12,899 bases of DNA from an uncultured Clostridia bacterium (GTDB lineage: Bacteria > Bacillota > Clostridia > Oscillospirales > CAG-272), in contig CAMGRB010000016.1 of assembly GCA_946061315.1 (NCBI GenBank), forward strand, positions 1-12,899, in the 5' to 3' direction. Shown one piece after another: positions 1-7,467 of the stretch. The notes under the pieces are model-generated. The model was not told where the DNA came from, did no database searches, and saw only the letters and a program-made list of their open reading frames with translations. The stretch's first letter is position 1. Every line of letters starts with the position of its first letter. Position numbers and translations under genes: made by a program.

Positions 1-224
1 AGAAGTATTATGAATACGAATATAAAGAGCGCACCTATACAAAAGCAGAGGCAGTAGATTTAGCCTTTAAGCAGTTGAGGAGCGATATGGACGAGGCGTT
101 AAAGGACGCCGAGCTTATTTCAAAGAACGTAAAGACCTCGTTTGACGACGAATGTTTCTATATTGAGTGCAATCTTTTTTGCCTTGAAGATATAGCGACG
201 GTCGTTGAATTTGAGGCGAATTGA
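1..224 (+). CDS. yqfD: C-terminal end of a YqfD-like sporulation protein (partial)
   Basis: An open frame enters from the left edge (first full codon at 3) and ends at TGA 222-224, leaving 73 residues. The fragment is charged and soluble, with no membrane segment. It shows an Ala-rich helix (TKAEAVDLAFKQL), then a strand pair containing CFYIECNLFCLEDIA, which resembles the last part of YqfD, the stage IV sporulation family whose C-terminal part ends in a similar 'E-DIA' stretch. The stronger argument is position: in Bacillus subtilis and many clostridia yqfD lies directly upstream of phoH, as here, with 42 bases between. The N-terminal domain and membrane anchor lie outside the window, so the call rests on context plus a weak family pattern. 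If correct, the organism belongs to a spore-forming lineage. Confidence 0.72.
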   Translation, partial: KYYEYEYKERTYTKAEAVDLAFKQLRSDMDEALKDAELISKNVKTSFDDECFYIECNLFCLEDIATVVEFEAN

Positions 225-266
225 GCGCAAAATTCAAAAACGGAAGTATAAATTATCGGAGGAAAA

Positions 267-1271
267 ATGGCAGAAAAAGTAGTAACAACCTCATCACCCG
301 GCGCAACGAGCGCAATTTTCGGCGCATTTGACGCCAACGTAAACGCAATAGAGAAAGAATTCGGCGTTAAGATAATAAATCGCCCGTCAGGCAGCGAGCC
401 CGGCGATTGTATTATAATATCGGGCGATGATGACGGAGTAAATAAGGCATACGAGGTACTTATGTACCTTAACAAGATGTCCTCCGTCAACAACGTTATA
501 ACGGAACAGACCGTTGACTACGTTATATCCGTGGTACGTGACAGTCGCACCGAGGAGCTTAACGAGTTAAACGATGACTGCTTTTTCGTCACCGCCAAAG
601 GCAAGCCCGTAAAAGCGAAAACGATTGGTCAGAAAAGGTATATAAACAGTATAGAGAAAAACACCGTTACAATAGGCGTAGGCCCTGCGGGAACGGGTAA
701 AACCTTTCTTGCCGTTGCCATGGCGGTAAAATCATTGAGAAATAAAGAAGTAAGCAGAATAATCCTTACACGCCCCGCCGTTGAGGCAGGGGAGAGGCTT
801 GGATTTTTACCGGGAGATCTGCAAAGCAAGATAGACCCCTACCTTCGCCCTCTTTACGATGCGCTCTACGAGATGCTCGGCACCGAAAACTGCACAAGGT
901 ATATCGAGCGCATGATGATAGAGATAGCACCGCTTGCTTATATGAGAGGACGCACGCTTGACGATTCGTTTATAATCCTTGACGAAGCGCAGAATACAAC
1001 GCCCGAGCAGATGAAGATGTTTCTTACGAGAATAGGCTTTAATTCAAAGGTCGTTGTCACGGGAGATCTTTCACAGACTGACTTGCCCGACGGCAAAAAA
1101 AGCGGTCTTGCGGAGGCAGTTAAGGTCCTTTGCGGTATAGAGGGAATATCAATACACAACTTTACCGAAAAGGATGTTGTGCGCCATAAGCTTGTCCAGA
1201 GAATAATAGTAGCTTACGACAAATACGAGAAAGAAAAAGATCAGAAAAAAGCAAAAGGAGCTAAAAAATGA
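267..1271 (+). CDS. phoH: PhoH-family ATPase (PhoH-like/PhoL)
   Basis: Cytoplasmic P-loop ATPase of the PhoH family, related to the helicase superfamily and linked to RNA metabolism; its physiological role is still poorly defined. The 334 residues are near the usual length of about 320. An N-terminal KH-like region (about 15-75) precedes the ATPase core: Walker A GPAGTGKT at 139-146, TRPAVEAGERLGFLPGD at 168-184, Walker B FIILDEAQN at 235-243, the GDLSQTD motif at 266-272, and the family's closing FTEKDVVRHKLVQRI at 299-313. The tail is lysine-rich. The ATG at 267 is supported by GGAGG at 258-262. The last codons overlap the ybeY start (ATGA), so the two are translationally coupled. phoH next to ybeY and era is a conserved arrangement and suggests a shared role around rRNA processing. 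Confidence 0.95.
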   Translation: MAEKVVTTSSPGATSAIFGAFDANVNAIEKEFGVKIINRPSGSEPGDCIIISGDDDGVNKAYEVLMYLNKMSSVNNVITEQTVDYVISVVRDSRTEELNELNDDCFFVTAKGKPVKAKTIGQKRYINSIEKNTVTIGVGPAGTGKTFLAVAMAVKSLRNKEVSRIILTRPAVEAGERLGFLPGDLQSKIDPYLRPLYDALYEMLGTENCTRYIERMMIEIAPLAYMRGRTLDDSFIILDEAQNTTPEQMKMFLTRIGFNSKVVVTGDLSQTDLPDGKKSGLAEAVKVLCGIEGISIHNFTEKDVVRHKLVQRIIVAYDKYEKEKDQKKAKGAKK

Positions 1272-1732
1272 CTTTAACGGTTGATTTCAATAACGATCAG
1301 GACAAGTACGAGGTGCGCGCCGCTATGCGTGCCACCGTGCGCAAGGCGATATTCAACACGCTCGTGTCCGAAGGCTTCGAGTACGACGCCGAGGTATCCG
1401 TAACCTTTACCGACGACGAGAATATAAGAGAGCTCAACAAAAAGTACAGAAATAAAGACGCCTCCACCGACGTGCTTTCTTTTCCGATGTACGACGATTT
1501 GTCGGAGCTTGACAACGCCTTTGGCGAAATATCACTCGGCGATATAGTAATATCTCTTGAAACCGCGGCAAGACAGGGACACTCTCTTTACCACAGCATA
1601 TATCACGAGGTTGCGTTCCTCACGGTACATTCCGTTTTGCACCTTCTCGGATACGATCATGAAAAGTCCAAAGAGGACGAGGAAGATATGTTTTCAAGAC
1701 AGAAAAAAATAATGGAGATAATGGGATACTGA
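1268..1732 (+). CDS. ybeY: Endoribonuclease YbeY (rRNA maturation factor)
   Basis: Single-strand-specific, zinc-dependent endoribonuclease acting in 16S rRNA 3'-end maturation and 70S ribosome quality control. The 154 residues match the family length. The metal-binding signature HSVLHLLGYDH lies at 121-131, giving the three zinc ligands His121, His125 and His131. The other conserved block, RNKDASTDVLSFP, is at 61-73. The start ATG overlaps the phoH stop by four bases (ATGA at 1268-1271), with GGAG at 1257-1260 as ribosome site. The stop overlaps the first base of era (TGATG at 1730-1734). YbeY and Era are known functional partners in 30S biogenesis, and here they are directly joined. In B. 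subtilis the gene is separated from phoH by pgpH and from era by dgkA and cdd; those genes are absent here. Confidence 0.96.
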   Translation: MTLTVDFNNDQDKYEVRAAMRATVRKAIFNTLVSEGFEYDAEVSVTFTDDENIRELNKKYRNKDASTDVLSFPMYDDLSELDNAFGEISLGDIVISLETAARQGHSLYHSIYHEVAFLTVHSVLHLLGYDHEKSKEDEEDMFSRQKKIMEIMGY

Positions 1733-2625
1733 TGAGAAAAACTGCGTTTATAGCAATAGTCGGCAGACCTAACGTGGGAAAATCAACACTTCTTAACGCC
1801 ATATTGGGAGAGAAGGTTGCAATAGTTTCCTCAAAGCCGCAGACCACGAGAAACAGAATAACGGGAATATACACAAAAGGCGAGGAGCAGTTCGTTTTCC
1901 TCGACACGCCCGGATTTCAGAAGCCCCGTACCAAACTCGGCGAGTATATGCTCACCGCTTCAAGCTCGTCGCTTGGTTCATCGGACGCGGTAATTCTTAT
2001 AGCCGACGCTTCATATTCTCCCGGAGAGATAGAGAAGAATATACTTGAAAAGGTGAGTGGATCAAAGCTCCCGTGTATATTGGTGCTTAATAAAACCGAT
2101 ATGTCGGGCGCAGAAAAGCTTGCCAAAACCATTTCCGAATACGACGCTCTTTATAAGTTCGATGCCGTCGTTCCGACGTGTGCGTCGAGAGGACAAGGTG
2201 TGGACGACGTTATTTCCGAGTGTGAAAAGTTTCTTACCGAGAGCGAGTGGTTTTTCCCAGAGGATATGATAACCGACCAGCCCGAGCGCACCATTGCCGC
2301 AGAGGTGATAAGAGAAAAGATTTTGCGCACCTTAAACGATGAGATACCGCACGGAACGGCGGTTTCCGTCGAGGAATTTAAGGAAGACGGCAAAATGATA
2401 AGAATAAGGGCAGATATATACTGCGAAAAAGCCTCGCACAAGGGAATAATAATCGGCAAAGACGGAGAAACACTCAAAAAGATAGGCTCGTACGCAAGAG
2501 AGGACCTTGAGAGGTTCTTCGGCACGAAGGTATATATCAATCTATGGGTAAAGGTCAAGGAAAAATGGCGTGACAGTACCCTTAACCTCAACAATCTGGG
2601 ATATAATCTTAAGGATTTGAAATGA
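1732..2625 (+). CDS. era: GTPase Era (30S ribosome assembly)
   Basis: Ras-like GTPase that binds the 3' end of 16S rRNA through a KH domain and acts as a checkpoint in 30S subunit assembly. It has 297 residues (family about 300). GTPase motifs in order: G1 GRPNVGKS at 11-18, the switch I block QTTRNRITGIY at 37-47, G3 DTPG at 58-61, G4 NKTD at 120-123, and G5 CASRG at 150-154. The KH loop GIIIGKDG is at 238-245, followed by the typical C-terminal LWVKVKEKWR at 271-280. All catalytic and binding motifs are intact. The ATG at 1732 shares its A with the ybeY stop codon. The only purine run upstream (GGAG at 1714-1717) is too far away for a good ribosome site, so translation probably depends on coupling to ybeY. 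The stop overlaps recO (ATGA). Confidence 0.97.
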   Translation: MRKTAFIAIVGRPNVGKSTLLNAILGEKVAIVSSKPQTTRNRITGIYTKGEEQFVFLDTPGFQKPRTKLGEYMLTASSSSLGSSDAVILIADASYSPGEIEKNILEKVSGSKLPCILVLNKTDMSGAEKLAKTISEYDALYKFDAVVPTCASRGQGVDDVISECEKFLTESEWFFPEDMITDQPERTIAAEVIREKILRTLNDEIPHGTAVSVEEFKEDGKMIRIRADIYCEKASHKGIIIGKDGETLKKIGSYAREDLERFFGTKVYINLWVKVKEKWRDSTLNLNNLGYNLKDLK

Positions 2626-3410
2626 CTGAAATAAAACAGAACGGACTTGTTATCGGAGAAAGAGAACTCGGTGATAACGACAAGCTCCTTACAATTCTTA
2701 CGGAGCGCTTTGGAAAACTGTGCGTCATAGGAAAAGGGGTAAAAAGCGTAAGGAATCGCCATATGGCAACAACGCAGCTCTTTTCGTATGCGAGCTTCGG
2801 CTTAAGGAAAAGAGGGAATTTCTATTATATCACCGATAGCGACCTTATCGAGAATTACTACGATATAAGGAATGATATACAAAAGCTCGCCCTCGCTTCC
2901 TACATATGTGACGTCGTGTGCGACGTAACGGCGGAGGACAAAGAGGACGACGAGATACTTCGACTGACTCTTAACACACTTTTTGCAATTGCCAAAAATA
3001 TAAAACCAATGAAAATAGTCAAGGCTTGCTTTGAGCTGCGAATTGCGAGCGAATGTGGATTTATGCCGGATCTTGCCGCGTGCTCAAAATGCGGAGAAAC
3101 CGCGCCGAAAGCTTGTATTCTCGATATTCTTGATGGTGTTATAGTATGTGATAAGTGCAGGAAAGAAGCATTTTCTGCAAATGTAGAAAATGAGTTTTTC
3201 CCGAACGGATATCAAAAGCCGATAGTAACTCTTTCAATTTCATCGCTCATGGCAATGAGATACGTGATAAGTTCCGAGCAGGAGAGATTTTTGTCCTTTA
3301 ATCTCGGAGAGGACGAGTGGGACGATTTTTGTGAGGCGTGCGAAAAGTATCTCCTTAACCAACTTGAAAGAGGCTTTTATTCGCTCGATTTTTATAAGAC
3401 GCTCCTTTAA
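2622..3410 (+). CDS. recO: DNA repair protein RecO
   Basis: RecF-pathway recombination mediator that helps load RecA onto SSB-coated single-stranded DNA and anneals complementary strands. It is 262 residues long, typical for the family. The N-terminal OB fold (about 1-80) begins with the usual NGLVIGERELGDNDKLLTI pattern. A helical domain follows, with a four-cysteine zinc finger made of CSKC at 154-157 and CDKC at 176-179, a form common in Gram-positive RecO and absent from E. coli RecO. The start is fixed by AAGGA at 2611-2615, six bases before the ATG, and by the ATGA overlap with the era stop. era-recO adjacency is widespread in bacteria, so the identification is supported by both sequence and context. 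Thirty bases separate it from mutS2, with no visible promoter or terminator in between. Confidence 0.93.
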   Translation: MTEIKQNGLVIGERELGDNDKLLTILTERFGKLCVIGKGVKSVRNRHMATTQLFSYASFGLRKRGNFYYITDSDLIENYYDIRNDIQKLALASYICDVVCDVTAEDKEDDEILRLTLNTLFAIAKNIKPMKIVKACFELRIASECGFMPDLAACSKCGETAPKACILDILDGVIVCDKCRKEAFSANVENEFFPNGYQKPIVTLSISSLMAMRYVISSEQERFLSFNLGEDEWDDFCEACEKYLLNQLERGFYSLDFYKTLL

Positions 3411-3440
3411 GAGCGCAAACTTTAACGAAAGAGATAAACG

Positions 3441-5819
3441 ATGACCAATTCCGAAAAATCAATTAAAATATTGGAGTTCGACAAGATACTCGACCTTCTT
3501 GCCTCGCTTTGCTCGACGGCAGGGGCGAAAAAGAGAGCGCTTGCGCTCACACCCTCGTCAAATACCGAAACGGTGAAAAAACGTCTTGCCAGAACCTCCG
3601 ACGCCAAGCATATGGCGGATATAAAAGGCTCTCCGTCGTTTAGCGGTACTCCCGATATTCTCGATGCGATAGAAAGAGCAGAGAAAAACTCTGTTTTGTC
3701 GCCGAGAGAAATACTCGACGTGGCGTCTGTTTTAAGGACTTCACGCTCGCTTCTCGAATATATACACACCGATGCGCTTGAGCGTTGCGGTCTGACGGAG
3801 CTTTTTGAGGCGATAGTGCCGAATAAGCCCCTCGAGGACAGGATATACAGAGCTATAATAAGCGAGGATATGATAGCCGACGAGGCAAGCCCCGCACTTG
3901 CGGATATAAGACGCAAAATAAGATACCAGACCAACAGAATAAGAGAAATTCTCCAAAGCTATCTTATAGGAGAAGGCTCAAAGCACCTTCGCGATACCGT
4001 TGTGACGATAAGAAACGGCAGATACGTCCTTCCCGTAAAAAGCGAAGAGAGAAACAGCGTAAAAGGACTTGTCCACGATACGTCGGGCAGCGGAGCGACG
4101 CTCTTTATAGAGCCTATGTCCGTTGTCGAGGCAAATAACGAGCTTCGCACCTTGTCGGGCATGGAAAAGACGGAGATAGAGCGTATTTTATCCGAATTTT
4201 CCGCCGATATTGCGAATTTTTCAATGCAGCTTATAAACAACTACAACAATATAACGGAGCTTGCATTCTGCTTTGCCTGCGCGGAGCTTTCTTACAAGTT
4301 AAACGCGACAGAGCCTGAAATAAACGACAAAGGATTTGTAAAGTACGAAAGGGCAAGGCATCCGTTGCTTGACCCCGCAAAAGCCGTTCCGATTGACGTT
4401 TCTCTCGGCAAAGATTACCGTATGCTCGTAATTACGGGTCCCAACACGGGCGGAAAGACCGTAACTCTTAAAACGATAGGACTTTTTACCCTTATGGCAC
4501 AGTCGGGGCTTCATATCCCCGCCGATTACGCAAGCGTTTGCGTATTTGACGGAGTATTTCCCGATATAGGTGATGAACAGAGCATAGAGCAATCGCTCTC
4601 CACTTTTTCTTCCCATATGGTTTCGATAGTGAAGATACTTTCTTCCATGACAGAGAACTCTCTCGTTCTTTTTGACGAGCTCGGCGCGGGAACGGATCCT
4701 ATCGAGGGTGCGGCTCTTGCACAATCAATACTTGAAAAGATTCTCTCGGTAAAAGCTCTTTGTGCGGCGACCACTCACTATGCGGAATTAAAAGCCTTTG
4801 CGCTCAATACGGACGGCGTTTCAAACGCTTGTTGCGAGTTTGACGTAAATACTCTTAAACCGACTTATCGCCTTATAACCGGCGCACCCGGAAAATCAAA
4901 CGCATTTCTCATATCGCAAAAACTCGGGGTTTCAAAGGATATAATAGACAGGGCAAATGAGCTTATCTCCGATGATACAAGGAGTTTTGAAGCGGTTATA
5001 GAAAAGCTCGAGCAGTCCCGTATCGCTCTTGAAAACGAAAAGGCGGAAGCGGAAAAATCGAGAAAAGAATTTGAGGCATTCAAGGCAGAAAAGGAAAAGG
5101 AACTCAAAGAGAAGGTCGGAAAAGCCGAGGAAGAAAGCGACGCTTTGATGAAAAAGGCTCAACAAATGATTACGGGCGCAAGAGCAAGCGCAGAGTTTGT
5201 CTTTGCCGAGCTTGATAAACTGCGCCGTGAAAAAGACTCGGACAACTTTTCAAAAAACTATGCCGACGCCAAAAAGTCGCTCCGCGCAAAAATGCAAAAG
5301 GACGACGATATATTCAATCCCGTTGAGCAGACTGACGAAAATTACGTATTGCCAAGACCTCTTGTAAAGGGCGACAGGGTGATTTTACGCAATCTCGGTA
5401 CGGAGGGAGAACTCCTGTCCGACCCCGATAAAAACGGCAACGTAACGGTCGCTTCGGGAGCCGTGCGCACAAAGACGAATATAAGCAATCTCATTCTTGC
5501 TGACAGTAAGCGCAAGGAAAGCACCGCAAAAGCGAAGGCTACCTCGGCGGGAAGAAGAAATATAACCACGAAGGAGTTTTCTCCGTCGCTTGACGTCAGA
5601 GGGCGCAACGTTGAAGAAGCGTGGACGGAAATAGACAAATATCTTGACGAGGCGATTTTGTTCGGCGTCAAGAGCGTAACGATAGTTCACGGCAAAGGGA
5701 CGGGCGCTTTGAGAAAGGGTCTTTGGGAGTTTTTCAGGACCGATGCGAGAATAAAAAAGTACAGAAACGGTGAGTACGGCGAGGGTGATTTCGGCGTAAC
5801 CGTCGTAGAACTGAAATAA
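3441..5819 (+). CDS. mutS2: Endonuclease MutS2 with Smr domain
   Basis: MutS2 is a homodimeric ABC-type ATPase with a nuclease domain. In B. subtilis it senses collided ribosomes and aids their rescue; older work implicated it in suppressing recombination. The protein has 792 residues, the usual size. It lacks the mismatch-recognition domain of true MutS and starts in the core/clamp region. The ATPase carries Walker A GPNTGGKT at 333-340, Walker B LVLFDELGAGTDP at 408-420, and TTHY at 444-447. A long charged coiled coil covers about 515-620, a KOW-like beta domain about 640-687, and the C-terminal Smr domain 717-792, with the LDVRG (717-721) and HGKGTG (750-755) signatures both intact. The ribosome site upstream of ATG 3441 is weak (AAAGAGA). 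No clear terminator follows the stop. Confidence 0.96.
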   Translation: MTNSEKSIKILEFDKILDLLASLCSTAGAKKRALALTPSSNTETVKKRLARTSDAKHMADIKGSPSFSGTPDILDAIERAEKNSVLSPREILDVASVLRTSRSLLEYIHTDALERCGLTELFEAIVPNKPLEDRIYRAIISEDMIADEASPALADIRRKIRYQTNRIREILQSYLIGEGSKHLRDTVVTIRNGRYVLPVKSEERNSVKGLVHDTSGSGATLFIEPMSVVEANNELRTLSGMEKTEIERILSEFSADIANFSMQLINNYNNITELAFCFACAELSYKLNATEPEINDKGFVKYERARHPLLDPAKAVPIDVSLGKDYRMLVITGPNTGGKTVTLKTIGLFTLMAQSGLHIPADYASVCVFDGVFPDIGDEQSIEQSLSTFSSHMVSIVKILSSMTENSLVLFDELGAGTDPIEGAALAQSILEKILSVKALCAATTHYAELKAFALNTDGVSNACCEFDVNTLKPTYRLITGAPGKSNAFLISQKLGVSKDIIDRANELISDDTRSFEAVIEKLEQSRIALENEKAEAEKSRKEFEAFKAEKEKELKEKVGKAEEESDALMKKAQQMITGARASAEFVFAELDKLRREKDSDNFSKNYADAKKSLRAKMQKDDDIFNPVEQTDENYVLPRPLVKGDRVILRNLGTEGELLSDPDKNGNVTVASGAVRTKTNISNLILADSKRKESTAKAKATSAGRRNITTKEFSPSLDVRGRNVEEAWTEIDKYLDEAILFGVKSVTIVHGKGTGALRKGLWEFFRTDARIKKYRNGEYGEGDFGVTVVELK

Positions 5820-5855
5820 CAAAATTAAAAAGTCCCACAATGTTGCAAAAAACTC

Positions 5856-5884
5856 TTGAAATATCTCTGTTTAATTGTTATAAT
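5856..5884 (+). promoter_or_regulatory. Sigma-A-type promoter for the rhaB operon
   Basis: A -35 box TTGAAA (5856-5861; consensus TTGACA) and a perfect -10 box TATAAT (5879-5884) are separated by the optimal 17 bases, in an A/T-rich intergenic region upstream of rhaB. Transcription would start near 5891, giving a leader of about 76 nucleotides. This is the only strong housekeeping promoter I find in a gap between genes in the window, and it could drive everything from rhaB to yebC. The match is visible in the sequence; activity is inferred. Confidence 0.75.
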
Positions 5885-5900
5885 ATTTTAGGCGTGACTT

Positions 5901-5911
5901 TGACATTGTCA
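5901..5911. promoter_or_regulatory. Operator-like palindrome downstream of the rhaB promoter
   Basis: TGACA-T-TGTCA is a perfect inverted repeat with a one-base centre. It lies about 10-20 bases after the predicted transcription start, a usual place for a repressor operator. It sits inside a looser, larger inverted repeat (GCGTGAC at 5892-5898 against GTCACAC at 5908-5914, one mismatch). No regulator gene is present in the window, so the binding protein is unknown. Chance occurrence is possible for a short palindrome. Confidence 0.4.
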
Positions 5912-5913
5912 CA

Positions 5914-5930
5914 CTTCGGAAATACCGAAG
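5914..5930 (+). promoter_or_regulatory. Small hairpin in the rhaB leader
   Basis: CTTCGG-AAATA-CCGAAG forms a perfect 6-bp stem with a 5-base loop in the predicted 5' leader. It is not followed by a T-run, so it is not an intrinsic terminator. A second CCGAA (5949-5953) overlaps the start of the rhaB ribosome site AAAGGA (5952-5957). The 5' arm could therefore pair with either copy. Whether it regulates, stabilises the message or does nothing is unknown. Confidence 0.45.
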
Positions 5931-5966
5931 AACTACTTTAATAAATTACCGAAAGGAAATACTACT

Positions 5967-7451
5967 ATGGCTGAAATAAAAATGCTTGCCATCGACCTTG
6001 GCGCATCAAGCGGGAGAGGAATTGTCGGAACCTTTGACGGAAAGAAGCTTTCCGTAAGAGAAAATCACAGATTCCCGAACGAGCCCGTAAATACCTGCGG
6101 CAACTTCTGCTGGGATATTTTAAGAATATTTCACGAGATAAAGGCGTCTATATCGAAATGCGCTCTTTCGGACGACAAGGATATAAAGAGCATAGGAATT
6201 GACACGTGGGGCGTTGACTACGGATTTATCGACAAAAACGGCGCTCTTATGGCAAACCCCTATCATTACAGGGACTTGCGCACCGACGGTATTCAACCGT
6301 ACGCTTTTTCAAAGGTTCCTTTTGAAGAAATATATGGTGTAACGGGAATACAGACGATGAATTTCAACACTCTTTATCAGCTCGTCGCCGATTTGAGGGA
6401 CAGAAAATATATCGTCGACAATGCGGACAAGCTTCTTTTTGTGCCGGATTTGCTTAATTATTTCCTCACGGGCAATAAATTTAACGAATATACGATAGCT
6501 TCTACGGGAGCTTTGCTTGACGCAGAGAAAAGAGAGTTTGCAACCGAGCTTCTTAATAAATTCGGCATAAGAAAAGATCTTTTCTGCGAGCTTGTTATGC
6601 CGGGTCACCGCGTAGGCAAGCTCACCGATGCTATTAAAGCCGAGGTAGGCAACGTAAATGCCGACGTTGTAAACGTAGCCTCTCATGATACGGCAAGCGC
6701 CGTTATCGCCGTTCCCGCAAAGCGAGGCGATGAGTTTGTGTATATAAGCAGCGGCACGTGGTCGCTTATGGGAGTTGAAAGCTCCGAGCCGATTATAAAC
6801 GACCGTTCTGCTTCATTCAATTTCACAAACGAGGGCGGAGCAGGAAGAACGATAAGATTCTTAAAGAACATAATGGGCTTGTGGCTTGAGCAGGAGTCAA
6901 GAAGACAGTGGAAGAGAGAAGGACTTGAGATATCCTTTGACGAGCTTACCGAAAAGGCACTTGAATCAAAGCCGTTTGCTTGCTTTATAAATCCCAATGA
7001 CGATTTGTTCTCACCGCAGGGCGATATGCCGGGCAGAATAAGAGAATATTGCAAAAAGACGGGACAACACGTACCCGAAACAATAGGCGAGATTGTAAGA
7101 TGTATTTTCGAGAGCCTTGTACTCTGCTACAGACAGACTATTGACTCAATCGAGAGCATGACGGGCAAGAAATATTCTTCCATAAACATTGTGGGCGGAG
7201 GAACGAAGGAGAAAATTCTTTGTCAGTATGCCGCAGACGCTTGCAACCGTGTTGTTTATGCGGGTCCCGTTGAAGCAACGGCAATAGGAAATATCGCTAT
7301 GCAGGCTATATCGGCAGGCGAAATCAAAGATATAGCCGAGGCAAGAGAGATAATAAGAGATTCCTTTGAAGTAAAGGTTTACGAGCCGCATCATACCGAT
7401 GCTTGGGACGAGGCTTATCAAAGATATCTCAATATTTGCTCCGCTAATTGA
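5967..7451 (+). CDS. rhaB: Rhamnulokinase (FGGY carbohydrate kinase)
   Basis: Phosphorylates L-rhamnulose with ATP to L-rhamnulose 1-phosphate, the second step of L-rhamnose breakdown, in the cytoplasm. The 494 residues match RhaB (E. coli 489). RhaB-type blocks include DLGASSGR at 10-17 (phosphate loop), GIDTWGVDYG at 77-86, NPYHYRDLRT at 97-106, FNTLYQL at 133-139, ASHDTASAV at 238-246 with the probable catalytic base Asp241, SSGTWSLMGVE at 261-271, QGDMPGRI at 351-358, and the ATP-site GGGTK at 410-414. These fit rhamnulokinase better than xylulo-, glycerol- or fuculokinase. ATG 5967 has AAAGGA nine bases upstream. Neither rhaA nor rhaD is in the window, so the substrate is inferred from family motifs only; a related deoxy-ketose remains possible. 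It is followed 16 bases later by a SIS-domain gene, probably co-transcribed from the promoter at 5856-5884. Confidence 0.87.
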   Translation: MAEIKMLAIDLGASSGRGIVGTFDGKKLSVRENHRFPNEPVNTCGNFCWDILRIFHEIKASISKCALSDDKDIKSIGIDTWGVDYGFIDKNGALMANPYHYRDLRTDGIQPYAFSKVPFEEIYGVTGIQTMNFNTLYQLVADLRDRKYIVDNADKLLFVPDLLNYFLTGNKFNEYTIASTGALLDAEKREFATELLNKFGIRKDLFCELVMPGHRVGKLTDAIKAEVGNVNADVVNVASHDTASAVIAVPAKRGDEFVYISSGTWSLMGVESSEPIINDRSASFNFTNEGGAGRTIRFLKNIMGLWLEQESRRQWKREGLEISFDELTEKALESKPFACFINPNDDLFSPQGDMPGRIREYCKKTGQHVPETIGEIVRCIFESLVLCYRQTIDSIESMTGKKYSSINIVGGGTKEKILCQYAADACNRVVYAGPVEATAIGNIAMQAISAGEIKDIAEAREIIRDSFEVKVYEPHHTDAWDEAYQRYLNICSAN

Positions 7452-7454
7452 AAT

Positions 7455-7460
7455 AAGAGG
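7455..7460 (+). promoter_or_regulatory. Ribosome binding site that fixes the SIS-gene start
   Basis: AAGAGG lies seven bases before ATG 7468, just after the rhaB stop. An in-frame ATG at 7399 lies inside the rhaB end, has no comparable site, and would add 23 residues not expected in this family. The start at 7468 is therefore preferred. Confidence 0.8.
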
Positions 7461-7467
7461 ACGTTTT

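Noticed and set aside
2151-2762. A 203-codon open frame on the minus strand across the era/recO junction
   Set aside because: It is antisense to two well-supported genes, has a low-complexity Ser/Leu/Phe composition, and has no convincing ribosome site or motif.
3441-5819. Calling the 792-residue protein a mismatch-repair MutS
   Set aside because: The N-terminal mismatch-recognition domain is missing, and a KOW-like domain and Smr nuclease domain are present, which define MutS2.
7399-7467. An earlier in-frame ATG at 7399 that would extend the SIS protein by 23 residues into the rhaB end
   Set aside because: There is no good ribosome site before 7399, while AAGAGG sits seven bases before ATG 7468. 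The extra residues are encoded by the out-of-frame rhaB end and do not fit the family start.
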